From Ignavibacteria bacterium (lineage in GTDB: Bacteria; Bacteroidota; Ignavibacteria; Kapaibacteriales; UBA2268): 64,000 bases of DNA. The stretch is from the NCBI GenBank assembly GCA_031261605.1, contig JAISJI010000017.1, forward strand, positions 1 to 64,000, written 5' to 3'. Position 1 is the stretch's first letter, and the number at the start of each line of letters is the position of its first letter. The notes beneath the pieces were generated by a model. That model was given only the letters and a program-made list of their open reading frames with translations. It was not told where the DNA came from and did no database searches. The position numbers and the translations under genes are program-made. This document shows positions 30,049-40,162 of the stretch, one piece after another.

Positions 30049-32496
30049 ATGAAAAAAGCAACTATTCCTGCTAAAGACGAAGAGATTACTCCGCCGAAAG
30101 ACAAAAAATTTATCCCTAATAGCCGCAAAAGAAAATCCGCTAACAAGGTCACCGCCGCTTTCGGAAAAACACTCGTAGTCGTCGAGTCACCCGCTAAAGC
30201 AAAAACAATTAACAAATACCTCGGCAGAAACTATGTCGTAGAGGCATCCGTCGGACATATCAAAGACCTTAGCAAGTTCAAAATGGGCATAGATATAGAA
30301 AATAATTTCGAACCCAAATACATTACCATTCGCGGAAAAGCCGATGTAATAAAATCACTGAAAGAACTCGCAAAAGATGCCGACCAAGTCCTTATCGCTA
30401 CTGACCCTGACCGCGAAGGTGAAGCAATCGCTTGGCATATCGCACAGTCCGTAAAGGATGTGAATGACAACATACAGCGGGTAGTGTTCAATGAAATCAC
30501 TAAAAGTAGCATCCTTAAAAGCATTACACAGCCGCGTGATATTGACCTGAATATGTTTAACTCCCAGCAAGCACGCAGAGTTATGGACCGCATTATCGGC
30601 TTCAAAGTATCGCCATTCCTATCGAATGCACTGATAGAAACCACCACTGCATCACTATCCGCTGGCAGAGTTCAATCGGTTGCTATGAGAATGATTTGCG
30701 AGAGAGAAGAGATGATACAGGCGTTCGAAGGTATTGAATACTGGGTTATCAATGCCGATTTCGTTTCACAAGACAAAGATATACTTGCTGCTAAACTCAT
30801 CGCTTTTGATAACACCAATATAAAGAATCCGGAAGGTAGCAAAAAAGGCGACTCCGATGACGCTACTCTGCTCATTAAATCCAATTTAGAAAAATTGCAT
30901 TACATCAGGACAGACGAGCAAGCCACAGACCTTATTGCACGCATTAAGAAGCAGGAATTCTCTATAACCGATATTAATAAGACACGCAAAGCCAGAAAGC
31001 CATCCTCACCATTTACCACAAGTTTATTGCAACAAGACGCTTCTCGCAAACTCGGCTTCTCAAATAAGAAGACAATGGCTGTGGCACAGCGTCTATACGA
31101 AGGCGTAAATGTTGGCGAAGGCGATGTCGGACTTATTACATATATGAGAACGGACTCCGTGCGTATCGCTCCAGAGGCAATTGAAGCAGCACGCCAATTC
31201 ATTAAAGAAACTTACGGAACGGACTATGTGCCGGAATTTCCACCTACATATACCTCTAAGTCCTCTAATATGCAGGATGCACACGAAGCGATTCGCCCTA
31301 CTACCATTACTTATACGCCCGATAGCATTAAGCAATACTTAGATAAAGACGAACTGCTGCTATACTCGCTCATCTACAATCGCTTCCTTGCTTCGCAGAT
31401 GACACCAGCAATATTAGAACAAACCGCTGTAAATATCGTAAGTAAAGACCCAAGCGAACACTTTGCATTCCGTGCAAATGGCACTGTTATCGTCTTCAAC
31501 GGCTTCTTAGCGGTCTATGATTACCAAAATGAAACTGATGAAGATAGTAAATCCAAATTACCCAAAGGGTTAGAAGCAAATCAGCCAACTACATTGGATA
31601 CCATTGACAAAGTTCGCTCCGCCACTAAACCACCTGCAAGATATAACGAAGCAAGTTTGGTAAAGGAACTCGACGAACTAGGTATAGGTAGACCAAGCAC
31701 TTACGCACAAATCGTATCTACTCTCTTAGATAGAGAATATGTAGAGATAATCAGTAAGGCATTCGTTCCGACAGAACTCGGCGTTAAGACCAATTCAGTC
31801 CTCGTGGATAGCTTCCCAGACCTGATAAATGTAGATTTCACCGCAAAAATGGAAGGAGACCTTGACCTTATCGCTGATGGAGATATGACATACCTATCGC
31901 TAATGAACGACTTCTACAATCCATTCATTAAATCGCTTGATAACGCCGAATCCAAATTCAAAGCAGATAACAAAGGCGTGAAATGCGAACTATGCGGTGG
32001 AGATATGATTATCAAAGTCAGCAGACGCGGACGATTCCTCGGTTGCTCCAATTACCCAGAATGCACCAACACAAAATCCCTCAAAGACATAGGTAAACCA
32101 GATGGAGAGCGTGCTGAACCAATTGTTGCTGAAGGCATATTCTGCGATGCTTGCGGTAGTCCGATGCTCATCCGTGAAGGTAAATACGGCAGTTTCTATG
32201 GTTGCTCCAATTACCCAGAATGCAAGACCATTAAGCCAATCGCTACTCCGATACTATGCCCCAAATGTGGCGAAGGACACTTAGTAGAACGCTTTTCTCC
32301 AAAAACAAGGAAAAAGTTCTGGGGCTGCTCTGCATATCCAAAATGCAACAACTTAACCAACAACGAGCCAGTTAATGAGCAATGTCCAAAATGCGGTAAC
32401 TATTACCTAGAAATAAAATACAAAAAAGTCGCCGGCGGCTACGAAAAATACAAACTATGCCCCAAATGTGCTGAAAAATTTGAAATAACTAACTAA
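30049..32496 (+). CDS. topA: DNA topoisomerase I
   Basis: VVESPAKAKTINKYLG; DPDREGEAIAWH; GLITYMRTDS; four C-terminal zinc-ribbon repeats. Confidence 0.97.
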   Translation: MKKATIPAKDEEITPPKDKKFIPNSRKRKSANKVTAAFGKTLVVVESPAKAKTINKYLGRNYVVEASVGHIKDLSKFKMGIDIENNFEPKYITIRGKADVIKSLKELAKDADQVLIATDPDREGEAIAWHIAQSVKDVNDNIQRVVFNEITKSSILKSITQPRDIDLNMFNSQQARRVMDRIIGFKVSPFLSNALIETTTASLSAGRVQSVAMRMICEREEMIQAFEGIEYWVINADFVSQDKDILAAKLIAFDNTNIKNPEGSKKGDSDDATLLIKSNLEKLHYIRTDEQATDLIARIKKQEFSITDINKTRKARKPSSPFTTSLLQQDASRKLGFSNKKTMAVAQRLYEGVNVGEGDVGLITYMRTDSVRIAPEAIEAARQFIKETYGTDYVPEFPPTYTSKSSNMQDAHEAIRPTTITYTPDSIKQYLDKDELLLYSLIYNRFLASQMTPAILEQTAVNIVSKDPSEHFAFRANGTVIVFNGFLAVYDYQNETDEDSKSKLPKGLEANQPTTLDTIDKVRSATKPPARYNEASLVKELDELGIGRPSTYAQIVSTLLDREYVEIISKAFVPTELGVKTNSVLVDSFPDLINVDFTAKMEGDLDLIADGDMTYLSLMNDFYNPFIKSLDNAESKFKADNKGVKCELCGGDMIIKVSRRGRFLGCSNYPECTNTKSLKDIGKPDGERAEPIVAEGIFCDACGSPMLIREGKYGSFYGCSNYPECKTIKPIATPILCPKCGEGHLVERFSPKTRKKFWGCSAYPKCNNLTNNEPVNEQCPKCGNYYLEIKYKKVAGGYEKYKLCPKCAEKFEITN

Positions 32497-32525
32497 CCAT
32501 TCACCAACATTAATACCTAATCAGA

Positions 32526-32735
32526 ATGAAAAAATTCTCTGTCGTTATTGAAAAATGCAAGGAGACCGGACTCTTTGTCGGATATGTCCCCGGCTTTAGA
32601 GGTGCTTCATCACAGGGCTCCACTATAGATGAACTGAAAGATAACTTACGCATTGCAATTAATATGCTTCTCGAATACGGCACGCCGGTCTTCGAAAGCG
32701 AATATGTTGATACGCAGGACTTAGTTTTTACGTAA
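32526..32735 (+). CDS. HicB-family antitoxin
   Basis: KFSVVIEKCKETGLFVGYVPGFRGASSQGSTIDELKDNLRIAI. Confidence 0.82.
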   Translation: MKKFSVVIEKCKETGLFVGYVPGFRGASSQGSTIDELKDNLRIAINMLLEYGTPVFESEYVDTQDLVFT

Positions 32736-32736
32736 T

Positions 32737-32967
32737 ATGGAAGAAGCAAAACATCCAATATTAACTCCTCGGCAATTACTTAAAGCCCTGAAAAACAAGG
32801 GTTTTTCGGTGGTGAAAACTCGGCACAGCCATAAACTATTAGTTGGCACCGATGGCAGACGTATTGTTGTGCCTGTCCATCGGGGACGCCCTATTGCTCC
32901 CATCCTATTAAGTAAAATCTGCAAGGACATCTCCATCGAAATCGATGAACTGCTTAGCGAAACTTAA
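32737..32967 (+). CDS. HicA-family toxin
   Basis: LTPRQLLKALKNKGFSVVKTRHSHKLLVGTDGRRIVVPVHRGRPIAPILLSKICKDI. Confidence 0.88.
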   Translation: MEEAKHPILTPRQLLKALKNKGFSVVKTRHSHKLLVGTDGRRIVVPVHRGRPIAPILLSKICKDISIEIDELLSET

Positions 32968-33175
32968 TCTTATGTCCCATTCCTTATCGGCTGGCTGGGA
33001 ATTAGGTTGTAATTGTAGGTATAGCATACATCCGTGCAAAAACAAATTAACACATAGCAAGAGTAATTATTCATTTTTTTTTACTATATTGCAGAAAAGT
33101 AAAAGAGAAAATATTATTTTAACAGTGTTATAGTATGGCAAGAAAGTAAAAACTTATTTCGCTAATAATACCAAA

Positions 33176-33385
33176 ATGCAATACAACGGCTTCATTGGAA
33201 GCATAAATGTTTCGGCATCCGACAACCTCTATTTCGGTAAAATAGAAGGAATAAACGACCTCGTTACATTTGAATGCAATTCCGAAAGCGATATACAAAA
33301 TGCCTTCCAATATGCTGTGGATGAACATATCAAGGATTGCGAGCAAGCCACCATCAACAAAAACTATACATTATCCACAAACTAA
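33176..33385 (+). CDS. Orphan HicB-like antitoxin family protein
   Basis: YNGFIGSINVSASDNLYFGKIEGINDLVTFECNSESDIQNAFQYAVDEHIKDC. Confidence 0.75.
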   Translation: MQYNGFIGSINVSASDNLYFGKIEGINDLVTFECNSESDIQNAFQYAVDEHIKDCEQATINKNYTLSTN

Positions 33386-33400
33386 AATCTAAATAAAACT

Positions 33401-33643
33401 ATGGAGAACCAAGACCTATTCAAACAATGCTATAATGTAATTGAAAAAGACATTAAGCCATTCATAAACGCTGACGGCGGACATATAGAACTACAGGACG
33501 TAGACGACGCCGGCGTAGTATATGTTACACTCGGCGGAGCATGTGCCGGCTGTATGGGCGCTGCTTATACACTCAAAGGTGGTGTAGAACGCATCCTTAA
33601 AGAGCAAATCCCGAGCATTACGGAAGTCCGACTCGCTATGTAA
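33401..33643 (+). CDS. NifU C-terminal-domain Fe-S scaffold protein
   Basis: IKPFINADGGHIELQDV...GGACAGCMGAAYTLKGGVERILKEQIP (CxxC). Confidence 0.93.
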   Translation: MENQDLFKQCYNVIEKDIKPFINADGGHIELQDVDDAGVVYVTLGGACAGCMGAAYTLKGGVERILKEQIPSITEVRLAM

Positions 33644-33881
33644 TTCAAACTCTCCAAAACGGAGAAGAGAGAGCCCCCCACTCTAAATACATCTCCAAAG
33701 GGATGGGGAACTTTTAAATGGAATAGTTCCCCCTTCCTTGTGGGAAGGGGGTTAGGGGGTTAGGTAGAGACCTTCCTTGTGGGAAGGGGGTTAAGTTGCT
33801 CCCATCCCCTTCGGGTAGGTGCTGGGGCGGGAGTATAACTCCTCTCCTTCGGGATGAATTTACTATAGGGCTTAAAGCACA

Positions 33882-34655
33882 ATGGAAACTAATATTATAA
33901 AAAACAATCTTAATACAATTATGGACGATTATTATATTTTCGACAAAAACATTTGGATAACCGGCGCTAGTAGTGGCATCGGCTACGAAATTGTAAAAGC
34001 ACTATCCAACTACAACACTAATCTAATCCTTTCTGCCCGCAATGTAGATACACTCACCAGCACTGCAACAGCAATAACCGGTAAAGCGAAGATGTATGCC
34101 TTCCCAATGGATGTGAGCAATACACAATCGGTCAATGATACATTTGAGTTCATTTCCCACGAAATAGGTTTCCCCGATATACTGATTAACAATGCTGGCT
34201 ACTATCACGCTAATGCCTTTTTAGAGATAACGGAAGAAGAGTTTGACAAATTAATTGGAACAAATTTGAAGGGAGTGTTCAATACAACCCGTTGCGTATT
34301 ACCAGCGATGATGGAAGCCGGCGGCGGTGCAGTAATTAACATTTGCTCAATAGCAGCACTCAAAGAATTTAAGTATGCTACAATATATTCAGCAGCAAAA
34401 GCAGGAATGCTTGCGATGATGAATACGCTCAGAGAAGAGGTTCGCTCGCACAACATTAAAATAATTAACATTATCCCCGGTGCTACTGCTACACCAATCT
34501 GGTCGCCAAAGATATTAGACCGTCACAAGCATTCAATGTGTAGCGCAGCAGATGTTGCCAATACTATTATTGCTGCACTGAAACTATGTAATACGGATAC
34601 GGCAATGATAGAGGAAATTGTAGTTACACCCCAGATACAGATGGGCAATTTTTAG
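33882..34655 (+). CDS. Short-chain dehydrogenase/reductase
   Basis: IWITGASSGIGYEIVKAL; NNAGYY; YSAAKAGM. Confidence 0.92.
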   Translation: METNIIKNNLNTIMDDYYIFDKNIWITGASSGIGYEIVKALSNYNTNLILSARNVDTLTSTATAITGKAKMYAFPMDVSNTQSVNDTFEFISHEIGFPDILINNAGYYHANAFLEITEEEFDKLIGTNLKGVFNTTRCVLPAMMEAGGGAVINICSIAALKEFKYATIYSAAKAGMLAMMNTLREEVRSHNIKIINIIPGATATPIWSPKILDRHKHSMCSAADVANTIIAALKLCNTDTAMIEEIVVTPQIQMGNF

Positions 34656-34737
34656 TTTTTCGGATGCAAATGCCCCGATTTCCTAACCCGAAGGATGAGG
34701 AATAGTTTCCGACCTTCCCCGAAGGAAGAGGAACAGA

Positions 34738-34760
34738 CCCCATCCCCCATCCCCTTCCCC
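34738..34760 (-). repeat. G-quadruplex-prone motif within G/C-rich intergenic repeat
   Basis: ccccatcccccatccccttcccc (minus strand GGGGAAGGGGATGGGGGATGGGG). Confidence 0.7.
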
Positions 34761-34921
34761 GAAGGGGAAGGGGGAGCAATTTTATTTAAACGCCCTCCCC
34801 TTCGGGGAGGGTTGGGTGGGGTCTTGTTCCTCCCCTTCGGAGATGGATTTAGTGTGGGGGATTAACCGGAATAATACAAAATATAAAAATAAATACATAT
34901 CACTAACACGAGGACTATAAA

Positions 34922-36190
34922 ATGAACATACTCGTTCTAAATTGCGGTAGTTCGTCGCTAAAATTCCAAATCATAGATACCGATTCAGATAAAATAAGGA
35001 ACAATGATGATAGAGAATTAGCCAAGGGACTAATAGAGAAGGTTGGCAGCCAAGATGCTATGCTCTCCTTTAAGTCAACCGTTAAAAGCGACGACCCTAC
35101 AAGCACAAACATATATAAAATAACAAAGCCATTGGCTGACCATACCGAGGCGCTTAACTGCGTTATTGATTGGCTGAATCTGCCATCAACGACCATAGAA
35201 GGCGTATCCAAATTGTCTGATATACACGCCATAGGACACAGGACTGTGCATGGTGCTGAGCATTTCAAAAACTCTGTATTGATAAATGAAGATGTAATAA
35301 AAGAACTCGAGCATAATGTAGAATTGGCTCCCTTGCACAATCCTGCGAATATATTAGGCATCAAAGCAGCAACGGCTGTCTTCGGAACGAATACACCACA
35401 AGTCGGCATATTTGATACGGCGTTCCATTCTACAATGCCACAATATGCCTATATGTATGGTATTCCATACGAGTATTACACGAACTACAAGATTCGTAAA
35501 TACGGCTTCCACGGCACCTCACACCGCTATATCGCAATGCGATACAGAGCGATGCAAGGTAAAACAGTAGAGGAGACCAATATCATATCGCTACACTTAG
35601 GTAATGGCGGCTCAATCACTGCAATAAAGAATGGTAAGTCGTTAGATACCACAATGGGATTCACTCCTCTGGAGGGCTTATTGATGGGAACACGCTCCGG
35701 CGATATTGACCCTACTATATTGGAATTCATTATGAAGAAGGAACATAAGAGCATTGAGGAAGTGGTGAATATACTGAATAAGAGGTCCGGAATACTTGGC
35801 ATATCAGGCATCTCCAACGATATGCGCGATATTGAAGACGGCATTGCAGAAGGCAATACACGAGCAATCTTAGCACAAGATATATATTGCTACCGAATAA
35901 AGAAGTATATTGGGTCATACATTGCTGCAATGAACGGCACGGACGCCATCTGCTTCACTGCCGGAGTTGGAGAGAACGACATAACGGTCAGACAACGAGT
36001 ATGCGAGGACTTAGAGTTCCTTGGATTAGAGTTCGACGCCGAAGCCAATCGTAATTGCATAAGAGGCGAAGAGACATTAATATCTAAGCCATCATCGCGC
36101 ATTAAGGTTTATGTAATCCCAACGAACGAGGAATTGATGCTCGCAAGAGATACTTACTGCATTGTATCAAATAATCCGATTACTGAATAA
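34922..36190 (+). CDS. ackA: Acetate kinase
   Basis: MNILVLNCGSSSLKFQIIDT; GHRTVHGAEHF; GFHGTSHRY; HLGNGGSITAI. Confidence 0.97.
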   Translation: MNILVLNCGSSSLKFQIIDTDSDKIRNNDDRELAKGLIEKVGSQDAMLSFKSTVKSDDPTSTNIYKITKPLADHTEALNCVIDWLNLPSTTIEGVSKLSDIHAIGHRTVHGAEHFKNSVLINEDVIKELEHNVELAPLHNPANILGIKAATAVFGTNTPQVGIFDTAFHSTMPQYAYMYGIPYEYYTNYKIRKYGFHGTSHRYIAMRYRAMQGKTVEETNIISLHLGNGGSITAIKNGKSLDTTMGFTPLEGLLMGTRSGDIDPTILEFIMKKEHKSIEEVVNILNKRSGILGISGISNDMRDIEDGIAEGNTRAILAQDIYCYRIKKYIGSYIAAMNGTDAICFTAGVGENDITVRQRVCEDLEFLGLEFDAEANRNCIRGEETLISKPSSRIKVYVIPTNEELMLARDTYCIVSNNPITE

Positions 36191-36219
36191 CCATAGCGTT
36201 TTTTTATAAAAATAAAATA

Positions 36220-38784
36220 ATGAAATACAAATACACTTATATCGCCATACTTATATCAATAATATCTATATTATCCACCAGCGATTTATTTAGTGCGACT
36301 CGTGGTCTAACGCCATTGCAAATATCAGAACTAGTGCATTCTACGCAACGCTCCGTTACCTCTTTACAAGGTAGTTGGGAGCGTAGCACAGATGGTGGTC
36401 GCTCTTGGAATGAGGTAAATGTTCCATTCAGCGACTATGCAAGCGGACAGGTGATATATAAGAAAGAAATACGTATTGATGAGGATTATATAAAGACGAA
36501 AACCGCACATCTCCTATTCCAACGACTGAGCGGACAAGTAGAAGTGTATTTCAATAGCGACTATGTAACAAAGGTGGACGGACAACTACTTCCCGCCGAT
36601 ATTGTAATACCGAAAAAACTGCTCATCAATGGTAGCAATGAATTGCGACTAGTGTTCTTAGAAAATAATAACATAGACATAATGCGTTATCGCGCAATGC
36701 GCAATGCACCTTGTCTGATGAAAGGCATTATTAGCGACCCAATGCTAGTGGGAACTTCCGATATTTATGTCTCCGACGTTCACTACCAAGCCAATGATGT
36801 AAATACTCTAAAAGGAGTGGTAACCATCACCGCAGGACAGATTTCCGACCAAATCATTGAGAAAGATGATGCTACCGGTGCGGTTGCTCGCAAAAAACTC
36901 TACATCACAGCCGAATTCCAACTGCTAAACAACCGAACAGGCGAAACTGTAACTCCAATGCAGAGTAGCGGCGTTAATATAGACGTCTCCAGCACCGCAA
37001 ATATAAACTTCGACATCAATACCTCCGGTCTAAAGAATTGGTCAACTGACTCGCCCGAGTTATATAAATTGTGCATCCGATTAAAATATAATGGCACTCT
37101 CTTAGATGAATATTTTGTGCATTATGGCAAGCGTTCTATTAAGAATAGTAATGGTGCGATGCTGCTCAATGGCGTTCCACTCATCATCAAAGCGGTATCA
37201 TATACCGAGCATTATGGCGATGACGGAAGCACGCTTTCGGCTTATAGATTGGAAGAGGATGTAAAGAATATTAAATTGCTAGGAGCCAATACAATACAGG
37301 TGAAACATATAAATCCGACACCCTATTTCGTCTATCTGTGCGATAAATATGGTATGCTGTTGCTCCTCGATTTGCCATTGAACAATACGCATTATGGTCT
37401 GCTGACTGCACCGGAGTTCGTTGCACAAACAAAGATTGTGTTAGATAAATTGCTCCAATACTACTCCACCTCACCATCATTTGTGGCGCTTGGTATCGGC
37501 AACAGCGTATTAGAATGCAATGCGTATAATAAACTTACGAAGGACTTAGTTGCTCGTGCCAATGGATACAGCAAGTTAATATATAAGCAAGTGGATATGC
37601 TCAATATGGACTTCAACACCGACCATTGCAACTTCCTTTTGGTAAATACAAAGAACGAGCGATTTAATTCAGAAGAAGTATCCGCCAATATAGATAAAAT
37701 AAAGGAATTGTGCCAACTTCCGCTGGTTATGTCCTTCGGCACTCTAGTAGAGCCGAACAATCTGAATAGCTACAACGACCCAATGTCCAACGACTACCAA
37801 TCATATCTACTTAAAAGTTGCTACAACATAGCCCAGCAAAAACATTTGTCCGGTGTGCTTATCAATTCATATAGCGACTATCGGACATATTTTCCGGTGC
37901 TTACCATTAAATACTACGACCAATATATCAATACCGATGGCATTACAGACCTATATCGCCATAATCGCCCATCTTACTCTATGCTAAAGGCATTGTTCAA
38001 TAATGAACGACTACCGATACTAAACCCGGGAACATACGAACAACAAGCCCCCATCTCTTACATCGTGATAGGTCTGGTGTTGCTACTTATTGTAGTGTAT
38101 ATGCTCAATCGTTATAGTCGGTTTAGAGAGTATTTTATACGTGCGTTTTTGCGTCCATATAACTTCTATTCGGATATACGAGACCGCAGAATAATGTCCA
38201 TCATCCAAACGCTAATCCTTGGAGCAATACTTGCGATGTCCTTTGCGTTATGCCTTGGTGGCGTACTATATAGTTTACGGACAGACCTCAATTATAGTTA
38301 TCTCATCTCCGCAATCCTTCCATTCAACACCTTCCTATCTGCATTATACAAATTGGTATGGGAGCCAAATTTAATCTTATTGGCATTTGCAGGAATATTT
38401 GCACTATTGATATTACTCAATGCAGTGTTGTTGCGAATAATAGCGTTAATCTTACGTGCGAAAATATTTTTAGATAACGCCGTAACGATAACCATTTGGT
38501 CTGCATTGCCGTTTATAATTCTCTTACCCTTTGGGGTGTTGTTATCAAAATTGGTCCTGTTTTCACCGATATTTATCAGCGTATTCTTTATCTTATCGCT
38601 CCTTATACTATTCTGGTCATATCATAGATTATTGAAAGCGGTATCGGTATGCTTCGACAAGCCAATGCTGCAAATATATCTATTGGGAATAGTATATGTT
38701 GTCCTTGTGGCAGTGATACCATTAGTGCTTTACGAGGGAAGGTATGATATAGTGTCCTTCGTAAATTATTGGATGTATATATGA
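36220..38784 (+). CDS. Glycoside hydrolase family 2-like protein with C-terminal polytopic membrane domain
   Basis: N-terminal sugar-binding-like fold LQGSWERSTDGGRSWNEVNVPF; GH2-like VKNIKLLGANTIQVKHINPTPYFVYLCDKYGMLLLLDLPL; several TM helices after ~residue 610. Confidence 0.72.
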   Translation: MKYKYTYIAILISIISILSTSDLFSATRGLTPLQISELVHSTQRSVTSLQGSWERSTDGGRSWNEVNVPFSDYASGQVIYKKEIRIDEDYIKTKTAHLLFQRLSGQVEVYFNSDYVTKVDGQLLPADIVIPKKLLINGSNELRLVFLENNNIDIMRYRAMRNAPCLMKGIISDPMLVGTSDIYVSDVHYQANDVNTLKGVVTITAGQISDQIIEKDDATGAVARKKLYITAEFQLLNNRTGETVTPMQSSGVNIDVSSTANINFDINTSGLKNWSTDSPELYKLCIRLKYNGTLLDEYFVHYGKRSIKNSNGAMLLNGVPLIIKAVSYTEHYGDDGSTLSAYRLEEDVKNIKLLGANTIQVKHINPTPYFVYLCDKYGMLLLLDLPLNNTHYGLLTAPEFVAQTKIVLDKLLQYYSTSPSFVALGIGNSVLECNAYNKLTKDLVARANGYSKLIYKQVDMLNMDFNTDHCNFLLVNTKNERFNSEEVSANIDKIKELCQLPLVMSFGTLVEPNNLNSYNDPMSNDYQSYLLKSCYNIAQQKHLSGVLINSYSDYRTYFPVLTIKYYDQYINTDGITDLYRHNRPSYSMLKALFNNERLPILNPGTYEQQAPISYIVIGLVLLLIVVYMLNRYSRFREYFIRAFLRPYNFYSDIRDRRIMSIIQTLILGAILAMSFALCLGGVLYSLRTDLNYSYLISAILPFNTFLSALYKLVWEPNLILLAFAGIFALLILLNAVLLRIIALILRAKIFLDNAVTITIWSALPFIILLPFGVLLSKLVLFSPIFISVFFILSLLILFWSYHRLLKAVSVCFDKPMLQIYLLGIVYVVLVAVIPLVLYEGRYDIVSFVNYWMYI

Positions 38785-38925
38785 TTAGACCTCACTCTAT
38801 GGCAAGGAACTTTTAAATTATCCGTCATTGCGAGCTTAGAACAGCAATCTCCAACCCAACTTTCCCACAAGGAAGGTCTCAACCTAACCCCCTAGCCCCC
38901 TTCCCACAAGGAAGGGAGAATAAAA

Positions 38926-38959
38926 CAAGGGCGACTTCTGGATGGGAGGTCGCCTTTTT
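38926..38959. terminator. Terminator hairpin, possibly bidirectional
   Basis: agggcgacttctggatgggaggtcgccttttt. Confidence 0.7.
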
Positions 38960-38968
38960 GTTATGGTG

Positions 38969-39832
38969 TTAAAACATAATTGAGGCACCAATGCTGATGT
39001 TATCAATTACGAGAGGGCGCTGGCTCGTAGCAGGCCAAAATGCTTTGCTCTTGCATAGTTCAGATGCGCCATATTGAAGCAGTGTATTTAAAACAAATCT
39101 TAGTGCTGGGTCTATTCTATATCCAAGATTAGACGTAGCAGACAAGGTCTGAATTATAACCAGCGGAGCATTCATACATAAGCCCTGAAGCATACTTTTT
39201 CCAAATATATAGCGCTGGTATATAATATCTCTCTCTACTTTCAAAAGCACACTCATACCTGAAATCTCTTGGTCGAAAATATACAAAAAATCTATTATAG
39301 CCGAAGCCCTATGACCATATCTTAGCCCACTTAGATAATCTAAATCCATCGGATTAGGCAGAGTAGGTTCCGCTGACGAGCCATTAGAGACAGAAATATT
39401 ATACCATCTCATAATATCAAAACTATTACCCAAAGTTATAAGTCCATCTGTCTTTCCATAAACCGCTGTACTTGCACATCCGCCAATCATATATCCATTG
39501 ACTATCTTGTAACTTGGTCCAATAGAGGAAATAGATGAAATATTTTGAGCAAAATTACCTTCATCTTCTGGTCTTCCAACTCTAGCATAGCCAAGACCAA
39601 TATCAGTTTTTTGTATATAGTCATTCCTCTGAAAACTCAAAATTTCTGTAAAACCAACGGAGACGTCCCAATTATTTTTAGAATCAGTATGTTTTAAATC
39701 CTTGTCTTTAGAATATATTCTTGATGGAATGCCGCCGGATATCGATATGTACGGAATTGCATACACACACAAGTTCGTTGCTCCAATTACGGCGATAGCA
39801 ACAATCGCTACAAAAATATTAAAAGATTTCAT
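38969..39832 (-). CDS. Secreted/outer-membrane hypothetical protein
   Basis: Signal peptide MKSFNIFVAIVAIAVIGATNLCVYA, shared at DNA level with 29879 gene; aromatic/glycine pattern of a beta-barrel. Confidence 0.65.
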   Translation of the reverse strand: MKSFNIFVAIVAIAVIGATNLCVYAIPYISISGGIPSRIYSKDKDLKHTDSKNNWDVSVGFTEILSFQRNDYIQKTDIGLGYARVGRPEDEGNFAQNISSISSIGPSYKIVNGYMIGGCASTAVYGKTDGLITLGNSFDIMRWYNISVSNGSSAEPTLPNPMDLDYLSGLRYGHRASAIIDFLYIFDQEISGMSVLLKVERDIIYQRYIFGKSMLQGLCMNAPLVIIQTLSATSNLGYRIDPALRFVLNTLLQYGASELCKSKAFWPATSQRPLVIDNISIGASIMF

Positions 39833-39889
39833 TGTGGATTTCTCCTGTATTTGTTTATGAAAATAGCATATATGCTACCACTCGGAAGA

Positions 39890-40045
39890 AGCGACAGGCG
39901 TCATCGATTAGATATTCTGGCAAGAAAAAATATATATTCTTGCTTTTGCTTGAGTGGTATAATATGAATATAATAATTATTTTTGAGAATATATATATAT
40001 CAAGAAAGTTATCCACAATTTGAAAAAAGTTTTACAAAACCACCT
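39890..40045 (-). repeat. Intergenic repeat element, copy B (inverted relative to 19571-19725)
   Basis: Reverse complement of copy A across ~150 bp including ttatccaca, shorter AT run and atcgatt...agatatt. Confidence 0.88.
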
Positions 40046-40162
40046 ACTTGGGATGGTTGGGAACTCCCCCCACCGATACATATTTAATTTCATAATATGA
40101 TTATATATTGCAAAAAAAATGGTATATTAGTAGTAATTTGTATATAGCATAATTATATTTAT

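Noticed and set aside
33655-33850. Possible CRISPR-like or telomere-like array because of repeated ggggttaggggg units
   Set aside because: Units are irregular and not separated by unique spacers; fits dispersed GC-rich intergenic repeats.
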